Part shown: positions 1 through 7,896 of the stretch, in pieces
Numbering within the stretch: position 1 is the first letter of the stretch
How the letters are laid out: the number at the start of each line of letters is the position of its first letter
Assembly: GCF_000971395.1 (NCBI RefSeq)
Contig: NZ_BBME01000024.1
Span: 1 to 36,578, forward strand
DNA: 36,578 nucleotides
Source of the DNA: Demequina iriomotensis
GTDB lineage: Bacteria > Actinomycetota > Actinomycetes > Actinomycetales > Demequinaceae
Direction: 5' to 3'
Notes under the pieces: generated by a model
Databases searched by the model: none
Told to the model about the DNA's origin: nothing
Seen by the model: the letters and a program-made list of their open reading frames with translations, nothing else
Position numbers and translations under genes: made by a program

Positions 1-60
1 TGAAACCAGGGATGCCGGGTATTTGGCATCGACATGTGGCACACTGTTGAGTTCTCAAGT
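1..60 (-). other. 5' leader of an rRNA operon (16S gene lies left of the window)
   Basis: Read on the minus strand this end carries the element TTGAGAACTCAA (47-58) followed by AACAGTGTGCCA, which is the conserved antitermination and processing leader found just before 16S rRNA in actinobacteria. A short stem-loop (GATGCC 11-16 with GGCATC 25-30) follows. Two promoters point toward it from the right (117-145 and 324-352). The 16S gene itself is not in the window, so its identity is inferred from the leader and promoters. Confidence 0.75.
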
Positions 61-116
61 TTCGGACGCGCACCGCCTCGATCCCTATTCAGGACCTCGC
101 TCGGGGCAACCCTTCT

Positions 117-145
117 AACTTACTCTCTTCGATTCTCACTGTCAA
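117..145 (-). promoter_or_regulatory. Proximal rRNA-operon promoter
   Basis: On the minus strand there is a consensus -35 TTGACA (140-145), a 17-nt spacer and a -10 TAAGTT (117-122). This is the strongest sigma-70-type promoter seen in the window. It reads leftward into the rRNA leader; the predicted start lies near position 110. Confidence 0.75.
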
Positions 146-323
146 ATCGGCTATTCCGGCCGATTCTCCAGGTGAAGAACGTCTGAGGGTTCGTCGGTGA
201 TCCTTCGTGTGGTGCGGGACATGCGAGATGTCCGCCGCTTCCATCGGATCGTTGTCGTCGGGGCGTCTCCTGCAGGTCCTTCTCAGTCCCTGCCTGGCGC
301 GTTCCTTGCGGCGACAGGTGGAA

Positions 324-352
324 ACATTACGCACGCCGAGGCGCACGGTCAA
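324..352 (-). promoter_or_regulatory. Distal rRNA-operon promoter
   Basis: On the minus strand there is a -35 TTGACC (347-352), a 17-nt spacer and a -10 TAATGT (324-329), about 207 bp upstream of the proximal promoter. Tandem promoters are usual for rRNA operons. The remainder of the tract up to the end of the kinase gene (353-489) shows no gene or clear terminator. Confidence 0.6.
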
Positions 353-489
353 ATCCCGTGCATCCCGGGCGTGTCGCGCACATCGCCCCTGGTCAAGCGG
401 CGCTCCAAGGGTCTGGCCTGCCCGCGCGCGGCTTCACGTCGTCGAAATTGGTGCGAGGAATCTTCCCGCTGGGGCGAGACCGCGCCGCC

Positions 490-2169
490 TCACCGCGGCC
501 GGCGCCTCCCGAAGGCCACGTGGAGCAGCGGCACCACCGAGCCGAGCATCAGCAGCGTGCCCAGCCACGGATCGTCGGCGCGCAGCCGCGCTCCCGAGAC
601 CAGCAGCGCGCAGAAGATGAGCGCGGAGACGAGCCGGCGCACGCTCCGCTCGGCGCGATCGATGGCGTCCTCCATGTGAGGGACGGTGACCGCGACCTTG
701 CCGCTCTCGACGGTCTCGAGCACGGCGTCGAGGCGCTGCGGCATCCGCCACAGCAGGCCCGCGGCGTCGACCGCCTGCCGGGCCACGTCCCCCACCACGT
801 TGGTCGCCGTCTCCCGCAGGAGCTTGTTGGCGTACGGCTCCACCGAGTCCCACACGTTGTACTGAGGATCGAGCGAGCTGCACATCCCTGATGTGAGCGA
901 CACCGCGCGCATCAGCAGCAGGAAGCTCTCAGGCAGCTGGAACGGCATGGTGAGCATGACGTCGCCGAACTCGACGGCGAAGCGCCGGAACTCGCGAGGG
1001 TCGACGTTGCGGAGCTCGGCGAGGCCCATCCCCCCGAAGCGCGCGAACACCTCGGTGAGCGCGCGCTCGAGCTCGCGCGTGTCGGCCGTCGGCAGCAGCA
1101 CGCCCGCCCTGTGCATCGCCTCGACCATGCCCCGGCCGTTGCGCGAGGCCGAGGCGAGGAACAGCGCCCGCAGCGCGTCGCGCAAGGAGTCGGGGACCTC
1201 GCCCATCATCCCGAAGTCGACGAACGTGAGCCGCCACTCGCGTCCGCCCTCCCCCTCGACCCCCGGGGTCACGAAGAGGTTGCCCGGGTGAGGATCGGCG
1301 TGGAAGAAGCCGTGCTCGAACACCTGGTCGAACATGACGGCCGCGAACACCGAGGCCACCCGGCGAGGGTCGATGCCGGCGGCCCGCACGGCCTCGAGGT
1401 CCGTGATCTTGATCGCGGTGACGTCCTCGAGCGTGAGCACGCGCCTGGTGGTGCGCTCCCACACGATCTGCGGCACCCGGACCCGCGCATCGTCCGCGAA
1501 GAGCCCGGCGAAGCGCTCGGCGTTCTGCGCCTCGTGGAGGTAGTCGACCTCCTCGAGGCTCGCGCGCGCGAACTCCTCCACCAGCGCCGGCATGTCCACC
1601 CGCTGGGACACCACGCGCATGCGGCTGAGCCACCACGCCACCCGGCGCAGCGCGGCGAGGTCGACGGCGACGATGCTCGCGATGCCGGGCCGCTGCACCT
1701 TGATCACCACCTGCGCGAAGCCCGCGAGCGCATCGTCCTGCGGTGCGAGCGTCGCGCGGTAGACCTGCCCCAGCGAGGCCGATGCGACGGGCACCTCGTC
1801 GATGCGCGCGAACACCTCCTCGAGCGGCACCCCGAGGTCCTCCTGCGCGAGCGCGCGGATCTGGTCGAAAGGCGCGGGCGGGACCTCGTCCTGGAGGTCC
1901 TCGAGCTCGCGCGTGATCTCGGGCGGGAGCACGTCGAGCCGTGTCGAGAGGAACTGTCCGAGCTTGATCATGAGCCCGCCCAGCTCGACCGCGAGCGCCC
2001 GGAAGCGCCGCGCGAAGGCCTGCATGCGGGCCTCGCGGGTGCGGTCGGCCACGCCGCGGAGCCCGAACCTGGGCAGGATCAGCTCGTACCACCAGACCAC
2101 CAGGAGGTGCCGCGCGGCGAAGCGCAGGATGCGGCGGTAGCGGGCGCGATCGTGCAGGGCGTCGGGCAT
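490..2169 (-). CDS. ABC1/AarF/UbiB-family atypical protein kinase-like membrane protein
   Basis: The 559-residue product is an ABC1 (AarF/UbiB/COQ8) atypical kinase-like protein. Visible family marks are the KxGQ motif (K69-Q72, KLGQ), the alanine/glycine loop ASLGQ (131-135), the nucleotide-binding lysine in VVIK (K157), the catalytic loop HADPHPGN (290-297) and the metal-binding DFG (318-320). The last 45 residues form one or two hydrophobic segments, as in family members tethered to the membrane. UbiB members support quinone or lipid metabolism; actinobacterial copies have no proven substrate, so the role is open. The ATG is preceded by GAGGAG. It lies 35 bp downstream of a PadR-type regulator gene in the same direction, so the two probably form one transcript. 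Confidence 0.9.
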   Translation of the reverse strand: MPDALHDRARYRRILRFAARHLLVVWWYELILPRFGLRGVADRTREARMQAFARRFRALAVELGGLMIKLGQFLSTRLDVLPPEITRELEDLQDEVPPAPFDQIRALAQEDLGVPLEEVFARIDEVPVASASLGQVYRATLAPQDDALAGFAQVVIKVQRPGIASIVAVDLAALRRVAWWLSRMRVVSQRVDMPALVEEFARASLEEVDYLHEAQNAERFAGLFADDARVRVPQIVWERTTRRVLTLEDVTAIKITDLEAVRAAGIDPRRVASVFAAVMFDQVFEHGFFHADPHPGNLFVTPGVEGEGGREWRLTFVDFGMMGEVPDSLRDALRALFLASASRNGRGMVEAMHRAGVLLPTADTRELERALTEVFARFGGMGLAELRNVDPREFRRFAVEFGDVMLTMPFQLPESFLLLMRAVSLTSGMCSSLDPQYNVWDSVEPYANKLLRETATNVVGDVARQAVDAAGLLWRMPQRLDAVLETVESGKVAVTVPHMEDAIDRAERSVRRLVSALIFCALLVSGARLRADDPWLGTLLMLGSVVPLLHVAFGRRRPR

Positions 2170-2204
2170 CGGCTCTCCTCGATCCCCGCCGCGACGGACG
2201 ATGC

Positions 2205-2750
2205 TCAGGCTTGCGCGAGGATCGAGTAGATCCTACGTCGGGCCTCGTCGAGAACCTCGGCCGCCTGCTTCTGCTGCTCCTCCGTGCCGGACCTCCCGAT
2301 CTGGGTCACCGCCTGCGCGAGCTCGAAGCCCGCGCGCGGCACGGGGCCGCCGAAGTGCCGGCCGCCGTCCTCCGCCTCGGTCCACGGCGCCGTGGCGGTG
2401 GCCGCCTCGGCACGACCGTCCTCGGTGAGCGAGTAGATCTTGCGGTCGTGCTGGGTCTCGGCCGTGACGACGCCCTCGTCGGCGAGCAGCTGCAGGGTCG
2501 GGTACACGGATCCCGCGCTGGGCTTCCACCGGCCGCCTGTGCGCTCCTCGATCTCGCGGATGATCTGATACCCGTGCCGCGGCTCCTCGGCGAGCAGCAC
2601 GAGCACGGCCGCGCGAACGTCCCCGCGGCCCATGCGCGGCGCGACGCGCTTCTCGAACCCGGAGCGCAGCGAGTCCATGGCCTCCCACATGGCGTCGACC
2701 GGCGCGGCGGCGTTGAAGCCGCCACCCTCCTTGCGGAACGACGTGCCCAT
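2205..2750 (-). CDS. PadR-family transcriptional regulator
   Basis: The 181-residue product has the PadR winged-helix domain at about residues 45-112, including the signature stretch HGYQII (59-64), the W-x-PS-GSVYPTLQ block (75-87) and the wing with RKIYSLTEDG. An unusually long N-terminal arm of about 42 residues precedes it, and the C-terminal third is a short helical dimerisation segment. PadR proteins are mostly repressors of their own operon and of transport or stress genes. The start is supported by GAGGAGG 5-6 nt upstream. It is first in a two-gene unit with the ABC1 kinase gene, so control of that gene is the simplest inference. A palindrome that could be its operator lies just upstream (2787-2796). 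Confidence 0.88.
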   Translation of the reverse strand: MGTSFRKEGGGFNAAAPVDAMWEAMDSLRSGFEKRVAPRMGRGDVRAAVLVLLAEEPRHGYQIIREIEERTGGRWKPSAGSVYPTLQLLADEGVVTAETQHDRKIYSLTEDGRAEAATATAPWTEAEDGGRHFGGPVPRAGFELAQAVTQIGRSGTEEQQKQAAEVLDEARRRIYSILAQA

Positions 2751-2786
2751 GACAACCTCCTCGGGATGTATCGCCGCGAGCGCGAA

Positions 2787-2796
2787 CGATATATCG
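2787..2796. promoter_or_regulatory. Candidate PadR operator, palindrome CGATATATCG
   Basis: A perfect 10-bp AT-centred palindrome lies 37 bp upstream of the padR-like start in otherwise GC-rich DNA. PadR-family repressors commonly bind AT-rich dyads at their own promoter, so autoregulation is inferred. No clear -35/-10 pair could be fixed around it. Confidence 0.4.
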
Positions 2797-2949
2797 CTAG
2801 TGTCGCTCGCCGAGGAGGCCTTCGCAAGGGGACGATGCGCGGTCCGGGCGAGGAGGGGCGGGCACGCGCCGCCGTGGACCGGTACGTCGCGACGACGCGC
2901 GCGACCGAGCGGCTGGTGGTGCTCTCCGGGTGACGGCCCGGACCGCCGA

Positions 2950-3516
2950 TCAGGCGCCCAGGTGCTCGATGAGGATCTGCACGCCGATCGCGATGAGCAC
3001 CACGCCGCCGAGGATCTCCGCCGGCCGCCGGAAGCGCGTCCCGATGCGATGCCCGAGGAGCACCGCCGCGACCGACAGAGCGAACGTCACCACCCCGATG
3101 GCGAGCACGGCGACCCAGAGCGAGACGTCGATGAAGGCGAAGCTCACGCCCACCGCGAGCGCGTCGATGCTGGTCGCGATCGAGAGCACGAGCACCTCGC
3201 GGACGGTGAACGCATCCTCGGGCTCAGGCGCCTCCGGGTCGTCGGGAGTGAGCGCCTCGAGCAGCATCTTCCCGCCCACGAGCGCGAGCAGCCCGAACGC
3301 GACCCAGTGGTCGAACGCCGCGATGGCCTCCGCGAACGCGCTGCCGAGCGCCCAGCCGACCAGCGGCATGAGCGCCTGGGCCACGCCGAACGCGAGCCCC
3401 AGCGTGAGCGCGCCTCGCACCACATGGGCGCGCAGCTGCAGACCCTTGCCGAGCGCGACCGCGAAGGCGTCGGCGGACACGCCGAGCGCGAGGAGCAGCA
3501 GCGTCACGGTGGTCAT
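2950..3516 (-). CDS. mntP: Manganese efflux pump MntP
   Basis: The 188-residue membrane protein has six hydrophobic segments arranged as two DUF204-type repeats. Each repeat carries the conserved acidic motif: SADAFAVALGKG (D16) in the first and SIDALAVGVSFA (D118) in the second. Length and motifs match MntP (YebN), which exports Mn2+ across the inner membrane. The ATG used here has GAGGAG 10 nt upstream; an in-frame GTG six codons earlier overlaps that ribosome site and is less likely. The gene stands alone, 199 bp from the PadR gene start and head to head with the next gene. No Mn-sensing yybP-ykoY riboswitch could be recognised upstream. Confidence 0.92.
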   Translation of the reverse strand: MTTVTLLLLALGVSADAFAVALGKGLQLRAHVVRGALTLGLAFGVAQALMPLVGWALGSAFAEAIAAFDHWVAFGLLALVGGKMLLEALTPDDPEAPEPEDAFTVREVLVLSIATSIDALAVGVSFAFIDVSLWVAVLAIGVVTFALSVAAVLLGHRIGTRFRRPAEILGGVVLIAIGVQILIEHLGA

Positions 3517-3676
3517 GGCAGGGCGTCTCCTCACGATGCGGCGGCGAACGGCGGCATCGTCGGCACGTCCTCGCGGTTCCCTCCGGGTCGGGAACGCGCG
3601 CTCAGCCTAGAGGACCGCGTGCCGCGTGTGCGAGCCTGGCCACACCGGCCCCGTGACCCCGGAGAGGACCCCTCGC

Positions 3677-4225
3677 ATGGAGACCTACTCGACCATCCTC
3701 GTGCTGCTCATCGCTGCGCTGCTCGTGCGCGAGCTGAGGGCGGGCAACGCGATCGCCGCCTCGGAACCGAGCGTCGACCTCCAGCCCGGTGAACGCTTCC
3801 GTACGCTGCGCATGCAGATGCTCGAGCCGGTACTGGCGCTCGTGGTGGTCGGGGCGATCCTGCTGTCCGATCTCGAGCGGACCCCGACGCACGCGCTGGT
3901 GGCCGCGGTCGGCGCAGCCGCGGGATGCGCGTTCGGGTGGTACCGGGCGCGGTCCACCTACGTCGCGTCCCACCCGGCCCACCGCGGCGTCGTGCTGCGC
4001 TACAGCGTGGAGTCCTTCGTTGCGCTCGCGCTGCTCGTCGCGATCAAGATCGTCGCCGAGCAGGACCTGCTGCCCGACGGAGGGGCGTTCCGCGCCATCG
4101 TCGCCGCGCTGCTCGGCTTCATCCTCGTCGAGTCGCTCGCACGCGTGGTGACGCTGGTGCTCTACTTCCGGCGCGCGGAGGCGTCGGCGGCGTCGGCACC
4201 CCTCGGAGGCGCCTCGGCCGACTGA
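3677..4225 (+). CDS. Integral membrane protein of unknown function
   Basis: The 182-residue product has about five hydrophobic segments (roughly residues 5-19, 49-64, 72-88, 112-126 and 138-160) and an alanine/serine-rich tail. I do not recognise a named family; it looks like a small conserved actinobacterial membrane protein. The ATG is chosen because GGAGAGGA lies 8 nt upstream; a GTG 51 nt earlier in frame has no such site. The gene is divergent from mntP. The first copy of a 63-bp repeat begins 16 bp after its stop codon. Confidence 0.7.
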   Translation: METYSTILVLLIAALLVRELRAGNAIAASEPSVDLQPGERFRTLRMQMLEPVLALVVVGAILLSDLERTPTHALVAAVGAAAGCAFGWYRARSTYVASHPAHRGVVLRYSVESFVALALLVAIKIVAEQDLLPDGGAFRAIVAALLGFILVESLARVVTLVLYFRRAEASAASAPLGGASAD

Positions 4226-4240
4226 TCGCCAGCGGCACGT

Positions 4241-4303
4241 GCCTCGCGAGGTCCTGAATGCTCAGAATCGCGAGTTTCGGGCACCAAGCACCTCGCAGGG
4301 CGC
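4241..4303 (+). repeat. 63-bp direct repeat, copy 1 (left flank of toxin-antitoxin pair)
   Basis: This copy matches 4923-4985 at 60 of 63 positions. Each copy begins with the palindrome CTCGCGAG, repeats most of it about 25 nt further on (TCGCGAG), and contains TGCTC pairing with GAGCA (through ...GGGCACC), so it can form an imperfect stem-loop. The copies bracket the two-gene toxin-antitoxin module and lie 682 bp apart, start to start. Confidence 0.85.
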
Positions 4304-4401
4304 CGGGCGCGCAGCGCGGGACGCATCAGTATTCGGTGTGCGGCGGGCAAGCATGCCAACACCCTCTTGCCCCGCGTCCATTTTCGTATGACGATATTCG
4401 C

Positions 4402-4665
4402 ATGGCCGACAACGAGACCATCGACGGTGTTCCCGTGACCGAGGAGCAGATCGAGGCGTGGGCCTCCGAGGCCGAACGTGGCTACGACGTCGACGCCCTC
4501 AAGAGGCGCGGCCGCGGCCGCCCCGGCCGCGGTGCTCAGGCCTCCCAGGTGATCGCGCTGCGCCTCACTCCCGACGAGGTCGCCGCGCTCGATGCCCGTG
4601 CTGCTCGCGAGCACAAGACACGTTCGGACCTGATCCGCGAAGCTCTGACCGCGCTCGACGCGTGA
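4402..4665 (+). CDS. Ribbon-helix-helix (CopG-like) antitoxin
   Basis: The 87-residue product has an acidic N-terminal segment (1-30), a basic linker rich in R, G and P (35-44) and a C-terminal ribbon-helix-helix fold at about 47-87: the strand VIALRLTPDE followed by two helices ending KTRSDLIREALTALD. This is the architecture of CopG-type antitoxins that bind their own promoter and neutralise the toxin. The stop overlaps the next start (GTGA), the usual coupling in such pairs. There is no ribosome site before the ATG. Just upstream two similar heptamers, TTCGTAT and TTCGCAT, occur as direct repeats and could be autoregulatory sites. Confidence 0.75.
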   Translation: MADNETIDGVPVTEEQIEAWASEAERGYDVDALKRRGRGRPGRGAQASQVIALRLTPDEVAALDARAAREHKTRSDLIREALTALDA

Positions 4666-4901
4666 AGGTCCACCCGTCTGCACTGAAGCACGGCATCGCG
4701 GCCGAGGACGCCATCCACGCGGCCGAATGGCCGATCTGGGTCGAGGACCTCGACGACGATTCCCCCGCGCGGCAGTTGAGGCTCGGATTCGACACGCAAG
4801 GCCGACTGCTCGAGACCGTGGTCCTGACCTTCGACCCGGGGAACGAGCTCGTCATCCATGCGATGGAGGCCCGTCCCCAGATGCTCGACCTGCTGCCCTG
4901 A
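4662..4901 (+). CDS. Putative toxin of the RHH-linked toxin-antitoxin pair
   Basis: The 79-residue product begins with GTG inside the antitoxin stop. It carries a KHGIAAEDAIHA segment near the N-terminus, a central strand pair (LRLGFDTQGRLLETVVLTF) and a conserved-looking end, ELVIHAMEARPQMLDLLP. The KHG start and the two-strand core resemble BrnT/RelE-type RNase toxins, but this is a resemblance only. Its position after an RHH gene with a four-base overlap is the stronger argument. The second 63-bp repeat starts 21 bp after its stop codon. Confidence 0.6.
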   Translation: MKVHPSALKHGIAAEDAIHAAEWPIWVEDLDDDSPARQLRLGFDTQGRLLETVVLTFDPGNELVIHAMEARPQMLDLLP

Positions 4902-4922
4902 GCACACGGGCCGTCACGCCGC

Positions 4923-4985
4923 GCCTCGCGAGGTCCTGAATGCTCAAAATCGCGAGCTTCGGGCACCGAGCACCTCGCAGGGCGC
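4923..4985 (+). repeat. 63-bp direct repeat, copy 2 (right flank of toxin-antitoxin pair)
   Basis: Same element as 4241-4303 with three substitutions, in the same orientation. It lies between the toxin stop and the terminator and 3' end of the tRNA-Thr gene. Recombination between the two copies would cleanly remove the toxin-antitoxin pair and one repeat. Confidence 0.85.
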
Positions 4986-5016
4986 TGCGGGAGCCGGGCG
5001 CGGAGGCGGGAAAGCA

Positions 5017-5048
5017 GAAGGCCCGGCCTCTTCCGAGACCGGGCCTTC
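5017..5048 (-). terminator. Terminator of tRNA-Thr
   Basis: GAAGGCCCGG (5017-5026) pairs perfectly with CCGGGCCTTC (5039-5048); CTC/GAG inside the loop can extend the stem. On the minus strand the stem is followed by a T-rich run (TTCTGCTTT overlapping its foot), so it is a canonical intrinsic terminator eight bases past the tRNA. Confidence 0.75.
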
Positions 5049-5055
5049 CGAAACG

Positions 5056-5128
5056 AGCCGCCTGTGGGAATCGAACCCACGACCTATTCATTACGAGTGA
5101 ATCGCTCTGCCGACTGAGCTAAGGCGGC
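5056..5128 (-). tRNA. tRNA-Thr (anticodon CGT)
   Basis: The 73-nt cloverleaf is complete: acceptor GCCGCCT/AGGCGGC, D-stem GCTC/GAGC, anticodon stem ATTCA/TGAAT with loop CTCGTAA giving anticodon CGT (codon ACG, threonine), T-arm GTGGG-TTCGAAT-CCCAC and a T discriminator. CCA is not encoded. A possible -10 (TATCAT, complement of 5180-5185) lies upstream. A tRNA-Thr next to the topA/tmk/holB block is, as far as I recall, a conserved arrangement in actinobacteria. Confidence 0.97.
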
Positions 5129-5130
5129 GA

Positions 5131-5171
5131 GTGCCCCTCGCGGGACACCGGGCGTGTCCCCGAGGGGGCAC
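5131..5171 (-). terminator. Strong hairpin after the hydrolase lipoprotein gene
   Basis: Two stacked stems form one long hairpin: GTGCCCCTCG (5131-5140) with CGAGGGGGCAC (5161-5171, one bulged G), and inside it GGGACAC (5142-5148) with GTGTCCC (5154-5160) around a 5-nt loop. It sits 20 bp past the lipoprotein stop and only three bases before the tRNA 5' end, so it may end the upstream transcript or lie in the tRNA precursor leader. It has no T-tract. Confidence 0.55.
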
Positions 5172-5190
5172 GGGTAGAAATGATAGCGCC

Positions 5191-6738
5191 TCAGCAGCGC
5201 TTTCCTGAAACCGGCATCTCGCCGTCCACGAGGTAGCCGTCGACCGCCTCGAGGATGCACTGGTTGGACCGGCCGTAGGCGGTGTGCCCCTCGCCCTCGT
5301 ATGTGAGGAGCGTCGAGCTCGCAAGCTGCTCGCTCAGCGACTCGGCCCACGCATACGGCGTCGCCGGGTCGTGCGTGGTGCCGATCACCAGGATCGGGGC
5401 GGCCCCGTCGGCGGCGTCGAGCGCGGTCACGGGCTCCCGCGACGTCCACGGCCAGCCGTCGCAGCCCACCGAGGACGCGAACCACCAGCCGAACGTGGGC
5501 GAGGCCCCCTCCATCGCGGCCTTGAACTCCTTGAGCGTCTCGACGGTGTACGGCTCGGTGTCGCCGCCGTCGAGGCAGCCGATCGCGGTGAAGGCCCACT
5601 GCCCGTTCGACAGGTACTCGCCCGTGGTGGGGTCCTTGTCGAGGTAGAAGCCGGCGAGCTGGTTGAAGATGTCGGCGGTGCCGCGCTCCATGACCTCGTC
5701 GATGCCTGCCTCGAGGTAGATCCACGACGCCTCGTCGTACATGGTCACGACCATCCCGTAGACCATGAGGTTGCCGTTGACCGTGGTGCCGTCGGGCGTG
5801 GGGTAGCCCTCGTCGCGCGCGTGGAGCGCGATGTCCTCGACCTGCTGGCGGGCGGCCTCGCGGTCGTCGTCGAGCGGGCATGTCTCCTGCTCTGCCAGGC
5901 ACCAGTCGATGAAGTTCATGAGCGCGCCCTCGAAGCCCGCGGCCTGGCCCTCCGCCTGCTCCTCGACGGGCAGCGTGAAGTCCACGGCGCCGTCGAGCAC
6001 CATGCGGCCGATGCGCTCGGGGAACAGCTCCGCGTAGGTCGCGCCCAGCTGCGTGCCGTACGAGTAGCCCAGATAGTGGAGCTCGTCGTCCCCCACCACC
6101 GCGCGGATGACGTCCATGTCCCGCGCCGCCGAGGACGTGTCGACGTTCTCGACGAGCGGCCCGCTGAGGTCGCGGCACCGCTCCGCGAAGTCCGCGGTCG
6201 CCTGGCGCGCCTGCTCGATCGCCTGCTCCGAGTCGAGGAATAGGTCGGTGAGGTAGTACGCGTCGATGTCCGCCGCGTCCCCGCACGCGAGCGGCGTCGA
6301 CTCGCCCACGCCGCGAGGGTCGAACCCGATGATGTCGTACGACGCCAGCACCTGCTCCCCCGCCATCGCGACGAACGATGCGGTGAGGTCGAGCCCGCTG
6401 CCGCCCGGACCCCCGGGGTTGATGAGCAGGCTGCCGATGCGGGCGCCCGCGTCGGTCGCCGCGTGGCGGTTGATCACCAGGTCGGTGGTGGGCCCGTTCG
6501 GGTCGCTCCAGTCGACGGGCACCTGCAGGGTCGCGCACTCGAGCTCGCCGCAGCGGCTCCACGAGGCGTCCTGCTGGTAGACGGCGGCACTGTCCGGGGC
6601 GACCACCTCGCCCTGCTCGGCCGTCGCCGCCGTCACGGCGGGGTTCGAGGGCTCGATCTGAGCACGGTCGGGCGTGCAGGCCGCCAGCAGGGACGATGCG
6701 GCGAGCAGGGAGGCGATCGCGACGAGGCTGCGTCTCAT
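5191..6738 (-). CDS. Secreted alpha/beta-hydrolase lipoprotein, TAP-type (tripeptidyl aminopeptidase-like)
   Basis: The 515-residue product starts with a lipoprotein signal peptide whose lipobox is LLAAC (cysteine 21), so it is probably anchored on the outer face of the membrane. The rest is an alpha/beta hydrolase of the proline-iminopeptidase/TAP family: VPVDWSDP, INPGGPGGSG (oxyanion region), DPRGVGES, the nucleophile elbow GYSYG, and a C-terminal TAP-like domain with the catalytic Asp in GTTHDPATP and His in GEGHTAYG. Such enzymes release peptides from the N-terminus of extracellular proteins. The gene is last in the topA-to-holB leftward run, nine bases after holB. A TAGGGT box six bases before the ATG overlaps the holB stop and might serve a leaderless start. 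Confidence 0.88.
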   Translation of the reverse strand: MRRSLVAIASLLAASSLLAACTPDRAQIEPSNPAVTAATAEQGEVVAPDSAAVYQQDASWSRCGELECATLQVPVDWSDPNGPTTDLVINRHAATDAGARIGSLLINPGGPGGSGLDLTASFVAMAGEQVLASYDIIGFDPRGVGESTPLACGDAADIDAYYLTDLFLDSEQAIEQARQATADFAERCRDLSGPLVENVDTSSAARDMDVIRAVVGDDELHYLGYSYGTQLGATYAELFPERIGRMVLDGAVDFTLPVEEQAEGQAAGFEGALMNFIDWCLAEQETCPLDDDREAARQQVEDIALHARDEGYPTPDGTTVNGNLMVYGMVVTMYDEASWIYLEAGIDEVMERGTADIFNQLAGFYLDKDPTTGEYLSNGQWAFTAIGCLDGGDTEPYTVETLKEFKAAMEGASPTFGWWFASSVGCDGWPWTSREPVTALDAADGAAPILVIGTTHDPATPYAWAESLSEQLASSTLLTYEGEGHTAYGRSNQCILEAVDGYLVDGEMPVSGKRC

Positions 6739-6747
6739 GCGGCCACC

Positions 6748-7896
6748 CTAGCGACGCGCGGCGGTGCGCGGGCGGAGCGCGAGCGCCATCGCCTCGAGCG
6801 CCAGCAGCGGCGCGACGTTCCCCGCGAGGCGCTCGCGCGCCGTGCCGAGCGCGTCGAGGCAGCGCATCGTGTCGGCGAGCGAGGTGCGTCCCGCGAGGTC
6901 CCTGATGTGGCCGTCGTGCCCGATGTTGACCAGCCGCACGGTCGCGCCCGTCTGCACGATCGCGACGTCGCGGTAGAGCGACATCAGGTCCGTGATCGCC
7001 CGGTCGAACACGTCGCGCTTGTGTCGGGTCGCGCGCCGCTTCTGGTCCTCCTCGAGCTGGCGCAGCTGCGCGCGCAGCGCGGGCGGGATCCGGGAGCCGT
7101 CCTCGACGCCCAGCGTGACCATGAGCTGCGACCTCTCCTCGGCGTCGCGCTCCTCGGTGGCCGCCTTCGCATCCGTCTCGGCGACGTCGACCAGGTCGGC
7201 CGCCGCGAAGATCGCGTCGCCGACGCCGCGGATGTCGGTCGCGAGCGCGAGCACCTGGTCGCGACGCGCGCGCGCCTCGGGATCGCGGGCGAGCCGCCGC
7301 GCGACGCCGATGTGGCTCTGCGCCGCGAGCGCGCACTCGAGCGCGAGGTCCGGATCCGTGCCGTCGCGCGCCGTGAGCAGCCGCGCGACCGCGTCGGGAT
7401 CGGGCGTGCGCAGCCCCACCACGCGGCATCGGCTGCGGATGGTGACCGCCACGTCCTGAGGGCTGGGCGCGCACAGCACCCACACGGTGCGCGGCGGCGG
7501 CTCCTCGATGGACTTGAGCAGCACGTTGGAGGTGCGCTCCGCCATGCGGTCCGCGTCCTCGACGACGATGACCCGCCACCGGCCCCTGCTGGGCGCGGTC
7601 GCGGCGAGCGAGATGAGGTCACGCACCTCGCCGATGGAGATGGTGACCTTCTCGGTAGCGACGAGCGTGACGTCGGCATGCGTGCCGGCCACGGCCGTCG
7701 AGCATTCGCGGCACTCGCCGCAGCCGCCGCGCTCGCACTGCAGGGCGGCGGCGAACGCGCGCGCCGCGTACGAGCGCCCCGAGCCGGGCGGACCCGTGAG
7801 CAGCCAGGCGTGCGTCATCGCGCCCGGATCGTCGACCGCCGCGCGCAGCGGCGCGATGGGACGTTCCTGCCCGACGACCTCGTCCCACACGCTCAT
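6748..7896 (-). CDS. holB: DNA polymerase III subunit delta' (clamp loader)
   Basis: The 382-residue AAA+ protein has a Walker A-type loop GPPGSGRS near residue 35, a zinc-binding cluster with four cysteines (CERGGCGECREC), the VVEDADRM Walker B-like stretch and the sensor block NVLLKSIEEPP. These identify the delta' subunit of the sliding-clamp loader, which helps load the beta clamp at the replication fork. The ATG overlaps the tmk stop (ATGA), so translation is coupled. A basic helical segment rich in E, K and R before the C-terminal domain is typical of the actinobacterial form. Confidence 0.93.
   Translation of the reverse strand: MSVWDEVVGQERPIAPLRAAVDDPGAMTHAWLLTGPPGSGRSYAARAFAAALQCERGGCGECRECSTAVAGTHADVTLVATEKVTISIGEVRDLISLAATAPSRGRWRVIVVEDADRMAERTSNVLLKSIEEPPPRTVWVLCAPSPQDVAVTIRSRCRVVGLRTPDPDAVARLLTARDGTDPDLALECALAAQSHIGVARRLARDPEARARRDQVLALATDIRGVGDAIFAAADLVDVAETDAKAATEERDAEERSQLMVTLGVEDGSRIPPALRAQLRQLEEDQKRRATRHKRDVFDRAITDLMSLYRDVAIVQTGATVRLVNIGHDGHIRDLAGRTSLADTMRCLDALGTARERLAGNVAPLLALEAMALALRPRTAARR

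Noticed and set aside
3535..3676. Manganese-sensing yybP-ykoY riboswitch before mntP
   Set aside because: The gap is long enough, but the conserved loops of that riboswitch could not be found on the minus strand.
4241..4985. Repeats flanking the toxin-antitoxin pair as integron attC sites
   Set aside because: The copies are about the right size and fold imperfectly, but neither has the GTTRRRY/RYYYAAC core pair that attC recombination needs, and no integrase is in the window.
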